From positions 434,001 through 498,000 of the forward strand of contig JADJPD010000003.1 of assembly GCA_016713435.1 (NCBI GenBank): a stretch of DNA of 64,000 nt, in the 5' to 3' direction. Made by a program: the position numbers and the translations under genes. The stretch is from Gemmatimonadota bacterium. Its GTDB lineage: Bacteria; Gemmatimonadota; Gemmatimonadetes; Gemmatimonadales; GWC2-71-9. Every line of letters starts with the position of its first letter. Position 1 is the first letter of the stretch. Of the stretch, positions 19,577 to 29,406 are shown one piece after another. Below the pieces are notes generated by a model. The model did no database searches. It was not told the DNA's origin and saw nothing but the letters and a program-made list of their open reading frames with translations.

Positions 19577-19648
19577 TTCCCGCCGTCTCCAGCCCGGCGC
19601 TAACGAGCGCAGGACCGCTGGCCAAGCCCAGAAATATGTGAGGCAATC

Positions 19649-20872
19649 ATGGGCGATCGCGACCAGATCGAGAGTGCCGCACGTGCCCATTTGGGGGCGT
19701 ACGACATCCTGGCCTACTTCGTCCCGGGGGCGACATTCCTTTCGGCGGTCATCGCGCTCGAGTGGCTGGCCGACAAAGGTCGGGCCTCCGCCCAGGGCCG
19801 TTGTGTCGCGCCGTCCTGCGTGCCTGCCACGCCGTTCTTCACCACGCTCAAGACCGTCTTGGCGCTCAATCCCGGCAGTTCCTGGCTCACCGACGCGTTC
19901 GTGGTGGCGTCCGTGCTCCTGGCGGCCTACGTCATCGGCCACCTCGTGGCCTCGGTGTCAGCGGTGGCCATCGACCGGATGTACATGGCCCGCGGCATCG
20001 GGTATCCGCTCCCGTTCCTGCTCGGCAAGGCCGCGCGCACCGACGACGCGGAGGACAGTAGCCACTACTACCGGGCGCTGATGTTCTGGGTCAATGGGTA
20101 CCTCCTGATGCGGTATTTGGCCCTCCCCGGGGTGCTGCCGGTCAACTCACTCCTGCCAGCTCCCTTCGGGGAACACCTCCCGCGACTCACCGGGGCCGAC
20201 CTCGGCGTGGCGACTTGGGCCCTCGGCAGCATCGTGGTAACCCTGATTGCAACCCGGGCCTTCACGAAGCTCCAGGCCCTCGGCCGGCCGAAGGCCGTGA
20301 TGCCACTGGATCCAGCCAACCGCCTGCTGCGCCTGGTTCGGTTGATCCTCGCGGCCCTGGCTTTTCCGTCCCGCGCGGTCACGGTCCTGATCCGGAGCAC
20401 CACCGGAACCCACCGTCAGGTCGATGCGGAAACGACCAAGGCATTCACCCGCCGCCTGCGGGAGCAGCTCGGCATTCCCGATGGCGCCGCCGATGAGCAC
20501 CTGTACCAATGCTCCGCCGCGTATTGGTATGCCCTGATCGCCGTCCGCCGCGGTGATCCCATGGCACTCTCGCCGCTGGAAAACTGGATGCGGCTGTACA
20601 GCTTTGCCAGAAACCTCGCAGCGGCGTTCTACCTCGCCTTCCTCTACGGCATTTTCTGGTGGCGCGCCCAGGGAGCGGCACTCAGCGCCACGAGTGAAGC
20701 CGATCGGGCCGCGCTGCAGGTCCTGCCCCTGGTCGCCTTCACCGTCGCCTTCCTCCTCCTGCAGCGGTACCACTACCTCTATACCGACTACTACACGAAG
20801 CACCTCATTCGCTCGTACGCCTTCCCTCCCTCCACGGACCGTACTACGTCCCTCGCAGGGATCGGTCCCTGA
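19649..20872 (+). CDS. Multi-pass membrane protein, unknown function
   Basis: 407 residues with a GAGG Shine-Dalgarno six bases before ATG 19649. I see about six hydrophobic segments: around residues 22-42, 88-110, 145-165, 190-210, 320-345 and 358-375. A conserved-looking start (GAYDILAYFVPGATFLSAV) is followed by a Cys-containing extracytoplasmic loop. A large central polar part includes a helical, charged segment near residues 265-300. I do not recognise a family and see no catalytic motif. It is intact and immediately precedes the restriction/protease/FRG island, so a membrane role in that island is possible but only positional. It ends at a clear hairpin. Confidence 0.75.
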   Translation: MGDRDQIESAARAHLGAYDILAYFVPGATFLSAVIALEWLADKGRASAQGRCVAPSCVPATPFFTTLKTVLALNPGSSWLTDAFVVASVLLAAYVIGHLVASVSAVAIDRMYMARGIGYPLPFLLGKAARTDDAEDSSHYYRALMFWVNGYLLMRYLALPGVLPVNSLLPAPFGEHLPRLTGADLGVATWALGSIVVTLIATRAFTKLQALGRPKAVMPLDPANRLLRLVRLILAALAFPSRAVTVLIRSTTGTHRQVDAETTKAFTRRLREQLGIPDGAADEHLYQCSAAYWYALIAVRRGDPMALSPLENWMRLYSFARNLAAAFYLAFLYGIFWWRAQGAALSATSEADRAALQVLPLVAFTVAFLLLQRYHYLYTDYYTKHLIRSYAFPPSTDRTTSLAGIGP

Positions 20873-20940
20873 GGACGTCACCCGCTTCGGGCCAGAAGCA
20901 CTGGCGGGGCGAATGGGCATCGACCGCCCAAAGACACGGA

Positions 20941-20960
20941 GGGCCGCCTGAGGGCGGCCC
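20941..20960 (+). terminator. Terminator after the membrane protein gene
   Basis: Perfect 8-bp stem GGGCCGCC/GGCGGCCC with loop TGAG, 68 bases past the stop at 20872. No T-run follows, so efficiency is uncertain. Confidence 0.6.
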
Positions 20961-21124
20961 GAGCAAGGCCGGTTGCCCACCCCGTAGGTGGATCGGTCCT
21001 GCACGGACCAGTGTAGTAAATCACCCGAGGATTGCAACTCCTAAGTCCAAGTGATGCCTCGGCTTGGGCTACCCCTCCGAAGCCGCCCTTCCGCACCTGC
21101 CCGAATCACTCCATTCTCCAGAGG

Positions 21125-23571
21125 ATGCCCCTCACCCCCGCCGAAGCCGCCCCCGCCTCCGGGCCCTTGCCGAGCGCGGGCCGGGAACACCGCCAACGAA
21201 CGGGCGGCGTTCCAGTCCTGGTTCCTCGACTTCTGCGACGCCCTGGGCGTGGACAAGCCGGTGCCTCCCACCGACGACCACCGCTTCGAGCTCGCCGTCC
21301 AGGTGGTGGACCGCGACGGCTCGCTCGCCACCAACTACATCGACTTCTGGAAGGCCGGCCACGTCGCCCTCGAGGCCAAGGCCTCCCGCAGAGGCGAGGC
21401 CGAGAGCCCCCGCCACCGCCAGGGGCGACCTCTTCGCGAGAAGGCCTTCGGCCAGGTCCGCAACTACGTCGCGCATGTTTCCGGTACGCCGCCGCCCTAT
21501 CTGGTCGTGGTGGATGTCCCCTCCACCCTTATTGTGTGGGACCGCTGGAGCGGCCAGTACGGCGACTTCGGCGCCGGGCGGCGCATCGGCCTCGCCAAGC
21601 TGCACGAGCGTCCCGACGACATCACCCTCCTCCAGGACATCCTGAGCGACCCCGCCCGACGGGACCCGCGCGGAAAGGCGCAGGTGGTGACGCGCGACAT
21701 TGCAGGCAAGCTGGCGGAGCTCGCCGCCACCTTCGAGGACCGGGGGCTCGACGCCGAGCGCGTCGCCCGCTTCCTCATGCGCTGCGTCTTTTGCTTCTTC
21801 GCCGAGGACGTGGGGCTCCTCCCGAAGGACCTCTTCAAGCGCACCCTCGAGACCGCCCGCCAGGCCGGCACCCCCGCCCACGTGGCCACGGTGCTCACCA
21901 ACCTCTGGAAGACCATGGACACCGGCGGCATGTTCGGCGCCGAGCTGCTGCACCGCTTCAATGGCCACTTCTTCCAGACCGTCGAGGCCCTCCCCCTCGG
22001 CGCTGACGACGTGAAGCTCCTCATCGAGGCCGCCACCTTCGACTGGTCCCAGGTGGAACCCTCGATCTTCGGCACCCTGCTGGTGCGCGCCCTCGATCCC
22101 GAGGAGCGCCACCGCCTCGGCGCCGAGTACACCCCGCGCGAGTACATCGAGCGGCTCGTGGAGCCCACCGTGGTGGAGCCCATCCGCGAGCGCTGGACGG
22201 CGGTGCAAGGGACGGTGGTGGCCATCGAGAAGGCCGCCGCCGAGAAGGCCGCGAAGACCGAGAAGCCCACGGCCGACCCGCTCAGCAAGAAGGAACGCGA
22301 CCAGGCCATCAAGCTCCTGCTCGACTTTCACGGCTGGCTCCGGAGCCTCCGCTTCCTGGACCCCGCCTGCGGCAGCGGCAACTTCCTCTATGTGACCATG
22401 GCCGCGGTCAAGCGCATCGAGCTCGAGGTCCTGAACGAGCTGGCGCGCATCTCCCACGGCCAGACGGGCCTGGTGCTGGAGGAGGTGCATCCCCGCCAGT
22501 TCCATGGGATCGAGATCAAGCCGTGGGCGCGGGAGATCGCCGAACTCACGTTGTGGATCGGCTACCACCAGTTCTGGCGCGCCACCCACGGTGGCCGCAC
22601 CCCGCCCGACCCGATCCTCGAGGACACCGGGACCATCGAGTGCCGGGATGCGGTGCTGGCGTGGGACAAGATCGTGCACCGGCCGGAGAAGGACCGGCCA
22701 GACCCGACCCCGCGCATCCCGCATACGGTGACGGGGGAGCTGGTGCCGGATCCGAAGGCGAAGCTGCCGTACTACGAGTACGTGGGGGCGCGGCAGGCGG
22801 AGTGGCCAGAAGCGGAGTTCATTATTGGGAATCCGCCGTATATGGGTCAAGGACGGCAGCGCGACGTATTTGGGGACGGATACGTCGAGGCGCTGCGGGC
22901 TTCGTACCAAGAAGTTCCCGATACGGCCGACCTCGTGACGTTCTGGTGGTTTCGGGCAGCCGAGGAGGTTGCCTTGGGGCGGACCACACGAGCCGGACTG
23001 ATCACCACAAAGGGCTTGGCGCAGGGACAGAACCGGACCGTCGTCGCTCATGCCGCTGAGCGGGATGCCCGGGTGATGTGGGCGGTTGCCAACCATCCTT
23101 GGGTCGACAGTGCTGACGGCGCGGATGTTCGCGTCGCATTGACAGTTATCGCGCGAGCACCGGCAAAGGCAATTGCAGCTGAAGTGAACGACGAGGGTAA
23201 GATCATCGCCACCAGGACAGTTGCCGCACTGAACTCGGATCTATCGGCCACTGTAGATGTACCCCGCGCAGCCAGCCAGCAACTTCGCGCGAACGAAGGT
23301 ATTGCTTCGGATGGCGTGAAGCTGCACGGCAAAGGCTTCATCTTGGAGGCCGAGGAGGCGAAAGCCATCATCGCGGCCGACAAGCGCAACGCCCTAATCG
23401 TGCGACCCTACCTTAATGGGCGTGATGTTGCTCAACGCTCGCGGGGCTTGTACGTGATTGACTTCGGCTTGATGACCAAAGAAGACGCGCGCACGTACCC
23501 AATCGTCTTTCAACTCGTGGCGGATCGGGTGAAGCCCTCGCGTGATGCCAACAAGCGTGCGGCTTACAGGG
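21125..23571 (+). CDS. MmeI-type restriction-methyltransferase, nuclease and MTase part
   Basis: N-terminal two-thirds of a type IIL (MmeI-like) enzyme that cuts and N6-adenine-methylates DNA in one polypeptide. The nuclease motif is D-X9-EAK in IDFWKAGHVALEAKA (PD-(D/E)XK type). A helical linker follows (ARFLMRCVFCFFAEDVGLLP; DWSQVEPSIFGTLL), then methyltransferase motif I (LDPACGSGNFLY) and catalytic motif IV (NPPYMGQG). The likely start is ATG 21125 after an AGAGG site (MPLTPAEAAP). A shift near 21,180 is then needed to reach ANERAAFQSWFLDFCDALG; the open frame itself extends back to 21,051. At about 23,566-23,570 one extra G in a GGGG run breaks the frame before the recognition domain. 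The intact motifs argue for indels rather than old decay. Confidence 0.82.
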
Positions 23572-24518
23572 GACTACTGGTGGCGTTTTGGAGAGCCTCG
23601 GCGGGATCTGCGGGACGCTGTGCGCGGACTGGGCAGGTACATCATCACGGTCGATACAGCGAGGCATCGAGTCTTCTCCTTCCGCCCATCCAACACCGTT
23701 TGTGACGACAAGCTCGTCTGCATCGCCTCAGACAGCTCTTTCGTTCTCGGAGTGCTTTCCTCGTCGATCCACGTGGCGTATTCCGACGCCGCGGGTGCGC
23801 GGTTGGGAGTTGGCAATGACCCGGTCTATGTAAAGACGCTCTGCTTTGATTCCTACCCGTTCCCAAGCCAGGACGCTGCCACGCAGGCGGTCGCCGTTCT
23901 CGCCGAGCAACTCTGCAAACATCGGGATGACGCACTTTCGCGTGACCCCTCCATCACAATCACCAGCATGTACAACGTCGTGGAAAAGCTCCGCACCTGC
24001 GAGCCACTGACCCCGAAGGAGCGCACCATCCACGAGGCTCGCCGCCTGCGGCGTCCTCAAGGACCTGCACGACGAGCTGGACCGGCTGGTGGCCGAGGCG
24101 TACGGCTGGCCGTGGCCCATGGAGAAGGAGGAGATCCTGGAGCGGCTGGTGCGGCTGCACGACGAGCGGGTGGAGGAGGAGAAGCGGGGCCTGATCCGCT
24201 GGCTCCGGCCCGAGTACCAGATCCCCCGCTTCGCCCCCGAAGCCGCGCCGGCCACCCTGAACCTCCCCGAGCCCGAGGCGGCTCTCCGCCGGAGCGCCGG
24301 CCGCTGCCCCGCTCCCGTGGCCCGCCTCGGCCGTGGAGCAGCTTGCCGCCGTCTCCGCCCTTCTGGCCCGCGGCCCCGTCACCCCGGAACAGGCGGTGGA
24401 GGCCTTCACTAGCGCCGACAAGAAGCTCCTGGCGCGGCACCTCGAGACCTTGGCCCTGATGGGTGAGGCGACGGTGGATGCGGGCGGACGGTACGAGCGG
24501 GCGCGGCGGGTGGCGTGA
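23569..24518 (+). CDS. MmeI-type enzyme, target-recognition and C-terminal part (frameshifted)
   Basis: Continuation of the restriction-methyltransferase. After the first break it reads DYWWRFGEPRRDLRDAVRG, RYIITVDTARHRVFSF, VLGVLSSSIHVAYS, GVGNDPVYVKTLCFDSYPFP and ERTIHEA, the usual order in the MmeI recognition domain. At about 24,037 one extra base shifts it to ACGVLKDLHDELDRLVAEAYGWPWP, which continues to RWLRPEYQIPRF. Near 24,270-24,300 it shifts again to SAVEQLAAVSALLARG and ends at the TGA of 24,516-24,518. All four breaks in the whole gene move the frame by +1, as single-base insertions would. The recognition segment is AT-richer than the flanking parts. No separate methyltransferase or specificity subunit is present, as expected for this class. 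Confidence 0.7.
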
Positions 24519-24579
24519 GTGCGAATCGCACCCTAGACCGTGATCGGTGCTTGAGATTGTGTTAGCGAGCAGGCCACTC

Positions 24580-25280
24580 ATGCTCACAGGAAACGTCCTG
24601 CGCTCAACCCAGCCGCTCTACGCCGGGACTGGCGTAGGTGACTATCCAATCCGATCCCTAGGAACTGGGTTCTTAGTCGCCTACCGTGACATCGGCGTGG
24701 TGCTTACGGCTAAGCATGTGATCGGAGATGCCGATACCGACTCGCTCTGCTCATACCTGGCGGACGGATGCCCGGAGCCCTGCAATTCGAGGCAGTTGCC
24801 ACGCTCATTTCTCCGGTGGATGCTGCCGATCTTGCGATCCTCCTGTTCTATCCTGCATGCGCGCCTGAAGCATGGCAACTGAACGCTATCCCGCTTACGG
24901 AAGGGTGGATCACGCGAGGCGCCAACCTCGTTCGCGGGGTCACACTCGCGGTCGCAGGATTTCCCGGAGAAAGACGACACATCGATTACGACAAGCGCGA
25001 GGTCGTCAATCGACGCCATATCTTTCGCGCCAGGTACTGCGGTGCGGATGATGCTCGCAGTCAGATTCATACTTGCCAAGTGCTGGACGATTTGGAGCTC
25101 ACCTCGTTTGGTAGACTCGGCGGTTCTCCCGTATTCACATCTTCTTCTGCAGGCATCGGATTGGCTGGCTTGGTCATTCAGGGGCATCCGACACGGCAGA
25201 CCCTGCACTTCATCTCCAGCAGAGTGCTGTGGCATGCACTTGGCGTCATATATTCCAAAGTCCTCGGGCCTGCTGACTAG
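24580..25280 (+). CDS. Trypsin-like serine protease, frameshifted
   Basis: Chymotrypsin-fold peptidase of about 233 residues. The first segment contains GTGFLVAYRDIGVVLTAKHVI, giving the catalytic His in TAKHV. A one-base shift near 24,765 leads to the Asp in SPVDAADLAILLF and the Ser in FGRLGGSPVF. The triad and spacing fit the Trypsin_2-type families. No signal peptide is evident, so a cytoplasmic location is likely, as in stand-alone proteases of phage-defence loci. ATG 24580 with AGG nine bases upstream is preferred; GTG 24547 is the alternative. It follows the restriction enzyme by 61 bases and precedes the FRG gene, and base composition is AT-richer than the genome norm. Confidence 0.7.
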
Positions 25281-25427
25281 CAAGTGCCCGGAACTGATGG
25301 GGTCGGCTCTGTTTCAGCCCAACCTCCGACGCGGCGGATCGTGTGGTTGTTGCCACCGGGTCCTGGATAATGCCACGCAGGCCTGCCCGCCAGCAGACAG
25401 GTAGCAACCAAGAACCCAGGAGGTCCA

Positions 25428-26220
25428 TTGGAGTGGACGGACATCATCTCCCAGGTAGCTGAGTTCAGGAACGTCGTCTTTTGCGCGCAAGCGAGCCGAG
25501 CCCTTCTTTCGCGGGCACGCCAACCACACTTGGCCGCTTCAGCCTGCCCTGTTCCGCCATTCATGGGATCCGGCTGATCCAGGCCGGGTAACCGTCGATG
25601 GCCCGACTCTATTGGGGTGTCGTTCAGCTTCGGCAGCCACCTGCCGCCCTCGCCATCGACCCCTTGGCAACCGCTTTATGTAATGCAGCACTATGGAATC
25701 CCGACCCGCCTTCTGGACTGGACAGAGGCTCGCCACCGCACTCTGGTTTGCCCTGAGCGAGCCGTCGCCTGAGGATGCCTGCGTGTGGATGCTGGACCAA
25801 TTCAAGCTCAACGCTCTCGAGGCCAAGGATGATGCGCTGTTTCTTCCGGACTACGACTTCGTCCCGGCTAACGGTCACTTGCCTGGCTATGAATCCTATG
25901 TTGTGGATATCGACAAACGCACGTTTGCAGCTTTTCCCCATCGCATCGCCGCGATCGCCGGCATCAGCGCCATCCCAAGAGTTCATTCACAGCGCGGGGT
26001 CTTCACGATTCACAGAGATCCATCGTTCCTCGCCGAAACGGACCCGGTCCTCTCCGAGTGCTTTTGTAAGGTCGTGATCCCGCGAGATCTGGTGACTCAA
26101 GCTCAGAGGTTTCTGACGGTAGCCAACGTGCACTCTTTCTCGGTCTTTCCTGACCTTTCTGGACTTGGTCGCTACCTTCGGCGCTGCGTCTTGGGCAAAG
26201 CAGGCGACGGATTGCTCTAA
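25428..26220 (+). CDS. FRG-domain protein, frameshifted
   Basis: Reconstructed ~264-residue protein. TTG 25428 sits only three bases after a strong AGGAGGT and begins EWTDIISQVAEFRNVVF. A shift near 25,490 gives AEPFFRGHANHTWPLQPALFR, the FRG motif that names the domain. A second shift before 25,670 gives VMQHYGIPTRLLDWTEA, the other hallmark. A third near 25,735 gives LATALWFALSEP and continues intact to the stop. The C-terminal half (FKLNALEAKDDALFLPDYDF onwards) holds the HRIAAI and FTIHR segments seen in longer family members. FRG proteins are frequent in defence islands, but their activity is not established. Base composition (about 52% G+C in a sampled line) is far from the genome norm, suggesting transfer. 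Confidence 0.72.
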
Positions 26221-26403
26221 GAGTGCGGCTGTCATCATACCACGGCGTTCGGCTGACCGCTTGGGCGATCACAATCATTCCTGCCTGACCATCGTGCGGT
26301 GGCTGACTAGGTAGATTTGTTTCTGCAGCCTCGACCTGATCTCGCCGCTAGAATCCAGAGCGGCTGCACGCCCATGCTCTCCTGACACCATGGGACCATT
26401 GAG

Positions 26404-27169
26404 ATGCCGAAGACCAGCTCCACGAAACGCCTAGTCGGTTTCCTGCGTCGCTTCACGCAGGAAGCGCAACGTCTTGGAAGCGGGGCTTCTGTCGGGGGTG
26501 CCCTCGCGGCCGTTCTGGGGCAGGCAAGTCAGGATTCTGCAGAGCTCCAGATGGCCTATACTCGAGTGCTTCGACTCGTGGATGCGAGTCGAGACGAGGT
26601 GATGCTACATTACCAGGATCCTGACCTGACCGAGGACGACTCACAGCACCTGATTGCCCAGGCGCTCCGACCACTGGACGAGGTGCGCAACGCCGTCGTC
26701 GGGAACAGCATTCCTCGACGGTCACCGTTCTAACACAATTCCCGCTCCGCGAACTCGAGTTACTAGCCATCACCATCACCAAGGACTCTGGGAGCAGGAT
26801 CTTGCGAGCTCGGAGATCGCGCAGGCAAAGATCGCCTTGGACGAAGCACTTCAGGTCGTCCTCGACAGCTCCCTCAGCCCACGCTTCAAGAGTGGATTCA
26901 GCGCATTGATCCATCAGGCGCGTTTGGCACTTGATCACTATGCCATCTTCGGTGCTGATGGAGTTACTGAGGCCATCGGACTTCTCTTTGCACGTTCAGT
27001 TGGATCGCAGGCCACAACATCCAAAGCGGACGCCGTCGTGGTGAAGACGGCGCTCGACAGGGTCTCTAGTGTGCTGACAATTGTGTATCGCGGCCTTCAG
27101 ATCGCCACCTCCCTGCTTTCTGCAGGAAGTCAAGCCCCCCTTCCGCCTGATTCTCTCAGCGGCGGCTAG
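26404..27169 (+). CDS. Unknown helical protein, frameshifted
   Basis: Reconstructed ~255-residue protein of unknown function. The first ~100 residues read from ATG 26404 (MPKTSSTKRLVGFLRRFTQE) to VRNAVVGN. A shift near 26,700 gives STVTVLTQFPLRELELLAITITKDS, and a second near 26,800 gives SSEIAQAKIALDEALQVVLD through to the stop at 27,169. The protein looks almost entirely alpha-helical, with amphipathic stretches and no signal peptide or membrane span. It sits in the same AT-richer block as the protease and FRG genes, on the same strand, so it may be a partner or regulator of that locus. I recognise no family. Confidence 0.5.
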
Positions 27170-27294
27170 CGCATCCGGCAGCAGGGTTCGATCATCTAGC
27201 GTGGCCAGCGCGCTGGAAGTCGCCGTACTCCAGCACACAAGCACGAACACCTTTACCTGCAGCTAGTGCGGGAGCTCGGCCGCACGACCACGCG

Positions 27295-28101
27295 ATGAAT
27301 CCCCTTGAACGCCTTCACGACATTGAGAGGCGCCTGATCGCCGGCACCCTCAGCGTTGATGGAGCCTGCACCGAAGTCTTCACCGGCCCCAAGCCCTGGC
27401 AGACGCCGTGGTGGAAGGAGCGGCGGAGCGAGCACCTGGGCCCAGCGTGCGTTACGTGCGGGTCGCCCGAGCCGCCGTTGGTGATCCAGCACACCTGGCA
27501 GCCGGTGCGCTGGCGCGATGCCCTTCGCCTGGTCGGGCCACCAAACTGGGAGTGGTGGAAGGAGCAGCACCCCCTTCCCGACCTGAACCAGCCCGTGGAT
27601 CTAGGCACCACCCTCCCGGTCTGCCCGCATTGCGGCTCCCACCAAGTCCGCCGCCGGGTGCGGACCAAGGACTGGGTCTGCCACGTGGGCCAATGCGGTG
27701 CCCCTCACCAGCGCCACGCCGACTTCGCCTTCCCGGAGCCCAAGTTCGAGTTGCGGCAGGATCCAAAGGCCCTCCGGGAGCACAAGCGCACCATCCGACA
27801 GAAGTACCTAGCGCTCAGCCAGGCGCGCTGGGAGGCCTGGCTCAAGTCCCCGGAGGCCGAGGAGAACCGCCTGCGGGCGCTGCGCCTCTGCATCGAAGAG
27901 TCAAAACGGTACCTCTCCTTCGCCGACACCAAGACCCTATGCCGTCCCTGCGCCGGTCGCGAGGACGTCGAGCACATCCGGCGCGGGAACCGCGCCAAGG
28001 CCCGCCGGGAGGAGGCCAATCCGGACTGGTCCGAGCTCGAAGAGCACGAGCGATTTGCCGAGGGGCTTGATACCGGGAACGGTGAGCCCTCCGGGTCCTG
28101 A
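27295..28101 (+). CDS. Cys-rich zinc-binding protein, possible HNH-like fold
   Basis: 268 residues. Four Cys pairs are visible: CVTC (about residue 52), CPHC (about 112), CHVGQC (about 129-134) and CRPC near 222. The outer pair, CVTCG...VIQHTWQP and TLCRPC, has the spacing logic of an HNH treble clef (CxxC then His, closing CxxC). The inner CPHC/CHVGQC pair looks like an inserted zinc ribbon. No second His follows the last CxxC, so nuclease activity is doubtful and a DNA- or RNA-binding zinc protein is equally possible. The charged C-terminus (KARREEANPDWSELEEHERF) is helical. G+C returns to the genome norm here, so it may lie outside the transferred block. Confidence 0.65.
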   Translation: MNPLERLHDIERRLIAGTLSVDGACTEVFTGPKPWQTPWWKERRSEHLGPACVTCGSPEPPLVIQHTWQPVRWRDALRLVGPPNWEWWKEQHPLPDLNQPVDLGTTLPVCPHCGSHQVRRRVRTKDWVCHVGQCGAPHQRHADFAFPEPKFELRQDPKALREHKRTIRQKYLALSQARWEAWLKSPEAEENRLRALRLCIEESKRYLSFADTKTLCRPCAGREDVEHIRRGNRAKARREEANPDWSELEEHERFAEGLDTGNGEPSGS

Positions 28102-28163
28102 GCACTCTCAAAACCGCGCCCGACTCCCCCGCCGCCGGATCCCAAGCCCCCCGCCCTCTTCCT

Positions 28164-28448
28164 CTATATCCCCCCCGTCACCGTCGCCCGCCCCACCGCC
28201 CCCGCCACCCGCCGCCCCACCCGTCCGTAGCGCCACATCCCCACCAGCCCCACCACCGCGCCCGCGACCGACAGCCCCACCCCCACCCGGAGCGCCACCT
28301 CCCCCGGCGTGAGCCGCACCAGCGCGTACCCCGCCACCACGATGCCGAGCGCGGTGCGCACGTAGGCCAGCAGCGTCCGCTCGTTGGCGAGGCGGGTGCG
28401 CTCCAGCGCCAGGCGGTCGGGGAGGGGGAGATCGGGGTGGTCGGTCAT
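28164..28448 (-). CDS. DUF202 family small membrane protein
   Basis: 94 residues from ATG 28448. The hallmark LALERTRLANERTLLAYVRTAL occupies residues 14-35 in the usual DUF202 arrangement. Two membrane helices follow (about 34-46 and 52-72), then a basic Arg/Gly tail. Family members such as the YidH group are inner-membrane proteins of unknown function. The open frame extends about 330 bases further upstream through repeat DNA, but that extension is Arg-rich repeat translation and is not part of the family, so the start is set at MTDHPDL. The gene is convergent with the zinc protein gene. Confidence 0.85.
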   Translation of the reverse strand: MTDHPDLPLPDRLALERTRLANERTLLAYVRTALGIVVAGYALVRLTPGEVALRVGVGLSVAGAVVGLVGMWRYGRVGRRVAGAVGRATVTGGI

Positions 28449-28563
28449 GCGGGGGAGACGCCGGGCGCGGCCTCGGCGGGGACAGCGCGGCCGGCCGGCA
28501 GCGCGGCCCTGGGACCCTGGATGGACCCGCCGGCGCGGAACGAACATCTGCCGGCGGGACGCG

Positions 28564-28884
28564 CGCAGTCCCCGCGATCCCGGAGGCGGGCCCCGGAATC
28601 TGGATCGCAGTCTCCGGCGCAGCGCGCGCAGTCTCCGGCACGCCGAGCGCATCCTCCGCCGCGTGGAAGACAATTGCTCCCGGGGCGACCACAGCCCCCG
28701 CCGGACCGAGCGCAGTCCGCGCCACGGCGAGCGCAGCCCCCGGCACGACGACCACAACTGCTGGCAGGGCGATCGCAACCGCTCTCACGACCATCGCAGT
28801 TGCCTCGCCACGACGAGCGCAACTGCTCCCACGACGATCACAGTTGCTCCCACGACGATCGCAGGTGCCGGCGGGAGGACCGCA
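28564..28884. repeat. 21-bp-period minisatellite, array 1
   Basis: About 14 diverged tandem units of 21 bases, recognisable by a CGCAG/CACAA start and CACGACGAT-like ends; the last perfect-looking units lie at 28,820-28,870. One unit near 28,795-28,817 is 23 bases long. Because 21 is divisible by three and the unit lacks stops, several frames are open across it. It lies between the divergent DUF202 and 29,407 genes. Confidence 0.7.
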
Positions 28885-28926
28885 GGATCAGTCTGCCGCG
28901 TGCCACGAGGCCTCCACCCGCCCGCC

Positions 28927-29262
28927 GTCAGCCCCGGGACGGGCTCCGTCGGCCCAGAAACGGCAACCGGCAGTCCCGATACGGCCGCCGTCACCCTCGA
29001 TACGGCAACCGGCAGCCCCGGAACGGGGGCCGTCAGCCTCGGTACGGGGACCGTCAGCCTCGGTACGGGGACCGTCAGCCCCGATCCGGGGACCGTCGGC
29101 CCCGATCCGGGGGCCGTCAGCCTCGGTACGGGGGCCGTCAGCCCCAGAACGGGGGCCGTCAGCCTCGGTACGGGGGCCGTCAGCCCCGGAACGGCTTCCG
29201 TCAGGCGAGAAACGGGGGCCGTCGGCCCTGAAACGGGCGCCGTCAGGCGCGATCCGCCGCCC
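28927..29262. repeat. 21-bp minisatellite, array 2 (16 units)
   Basis: Sixteen uninterrupted 21-base units, each starting GTC or GGC and typically GTCAGCCTCGGTACGG, with no indels between units. In the plus frame that matches the downstream gene the unit encodes a VSLGTGT/A heptad with G or C at most third positions; on the minus strand it can encode PVPRLTA heptads. The sequence differs from array 1 although the period is the same. It is either a variable surface or linker repeat or a non-coding minisatellite. Confidence 0.85.
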
Positions 29263-29406
29263 GTCGCGCCGCGGCGGCAGCGCTGGCACGGGTCCTGCGT
29301 TGTTAGGCATCGCCCCCAGCGCGGACCTGGCGGCGCACCACCGGCGACGCGGGCACCACCGCACGCGCGCCATCCCTGCTCCGTGGAGTCCCAAGGACGG
29401 TGCCCC

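Noticed and set aside
21051..21124. Upstream start of the MmeI-type gene at 21,051
   Set aside because: The added residues are Pro/Arg-rich and unlike family N-termini; ATG 21125 with AGAGG and a family-like MPLTPAEA start fits better, though it needs a frameshift.
28927..29262. CRISPR array
   Set aside because: Units are contiguous 21-mers with no spacers between repeats and no cas genes nearby; this is a minisatellite.
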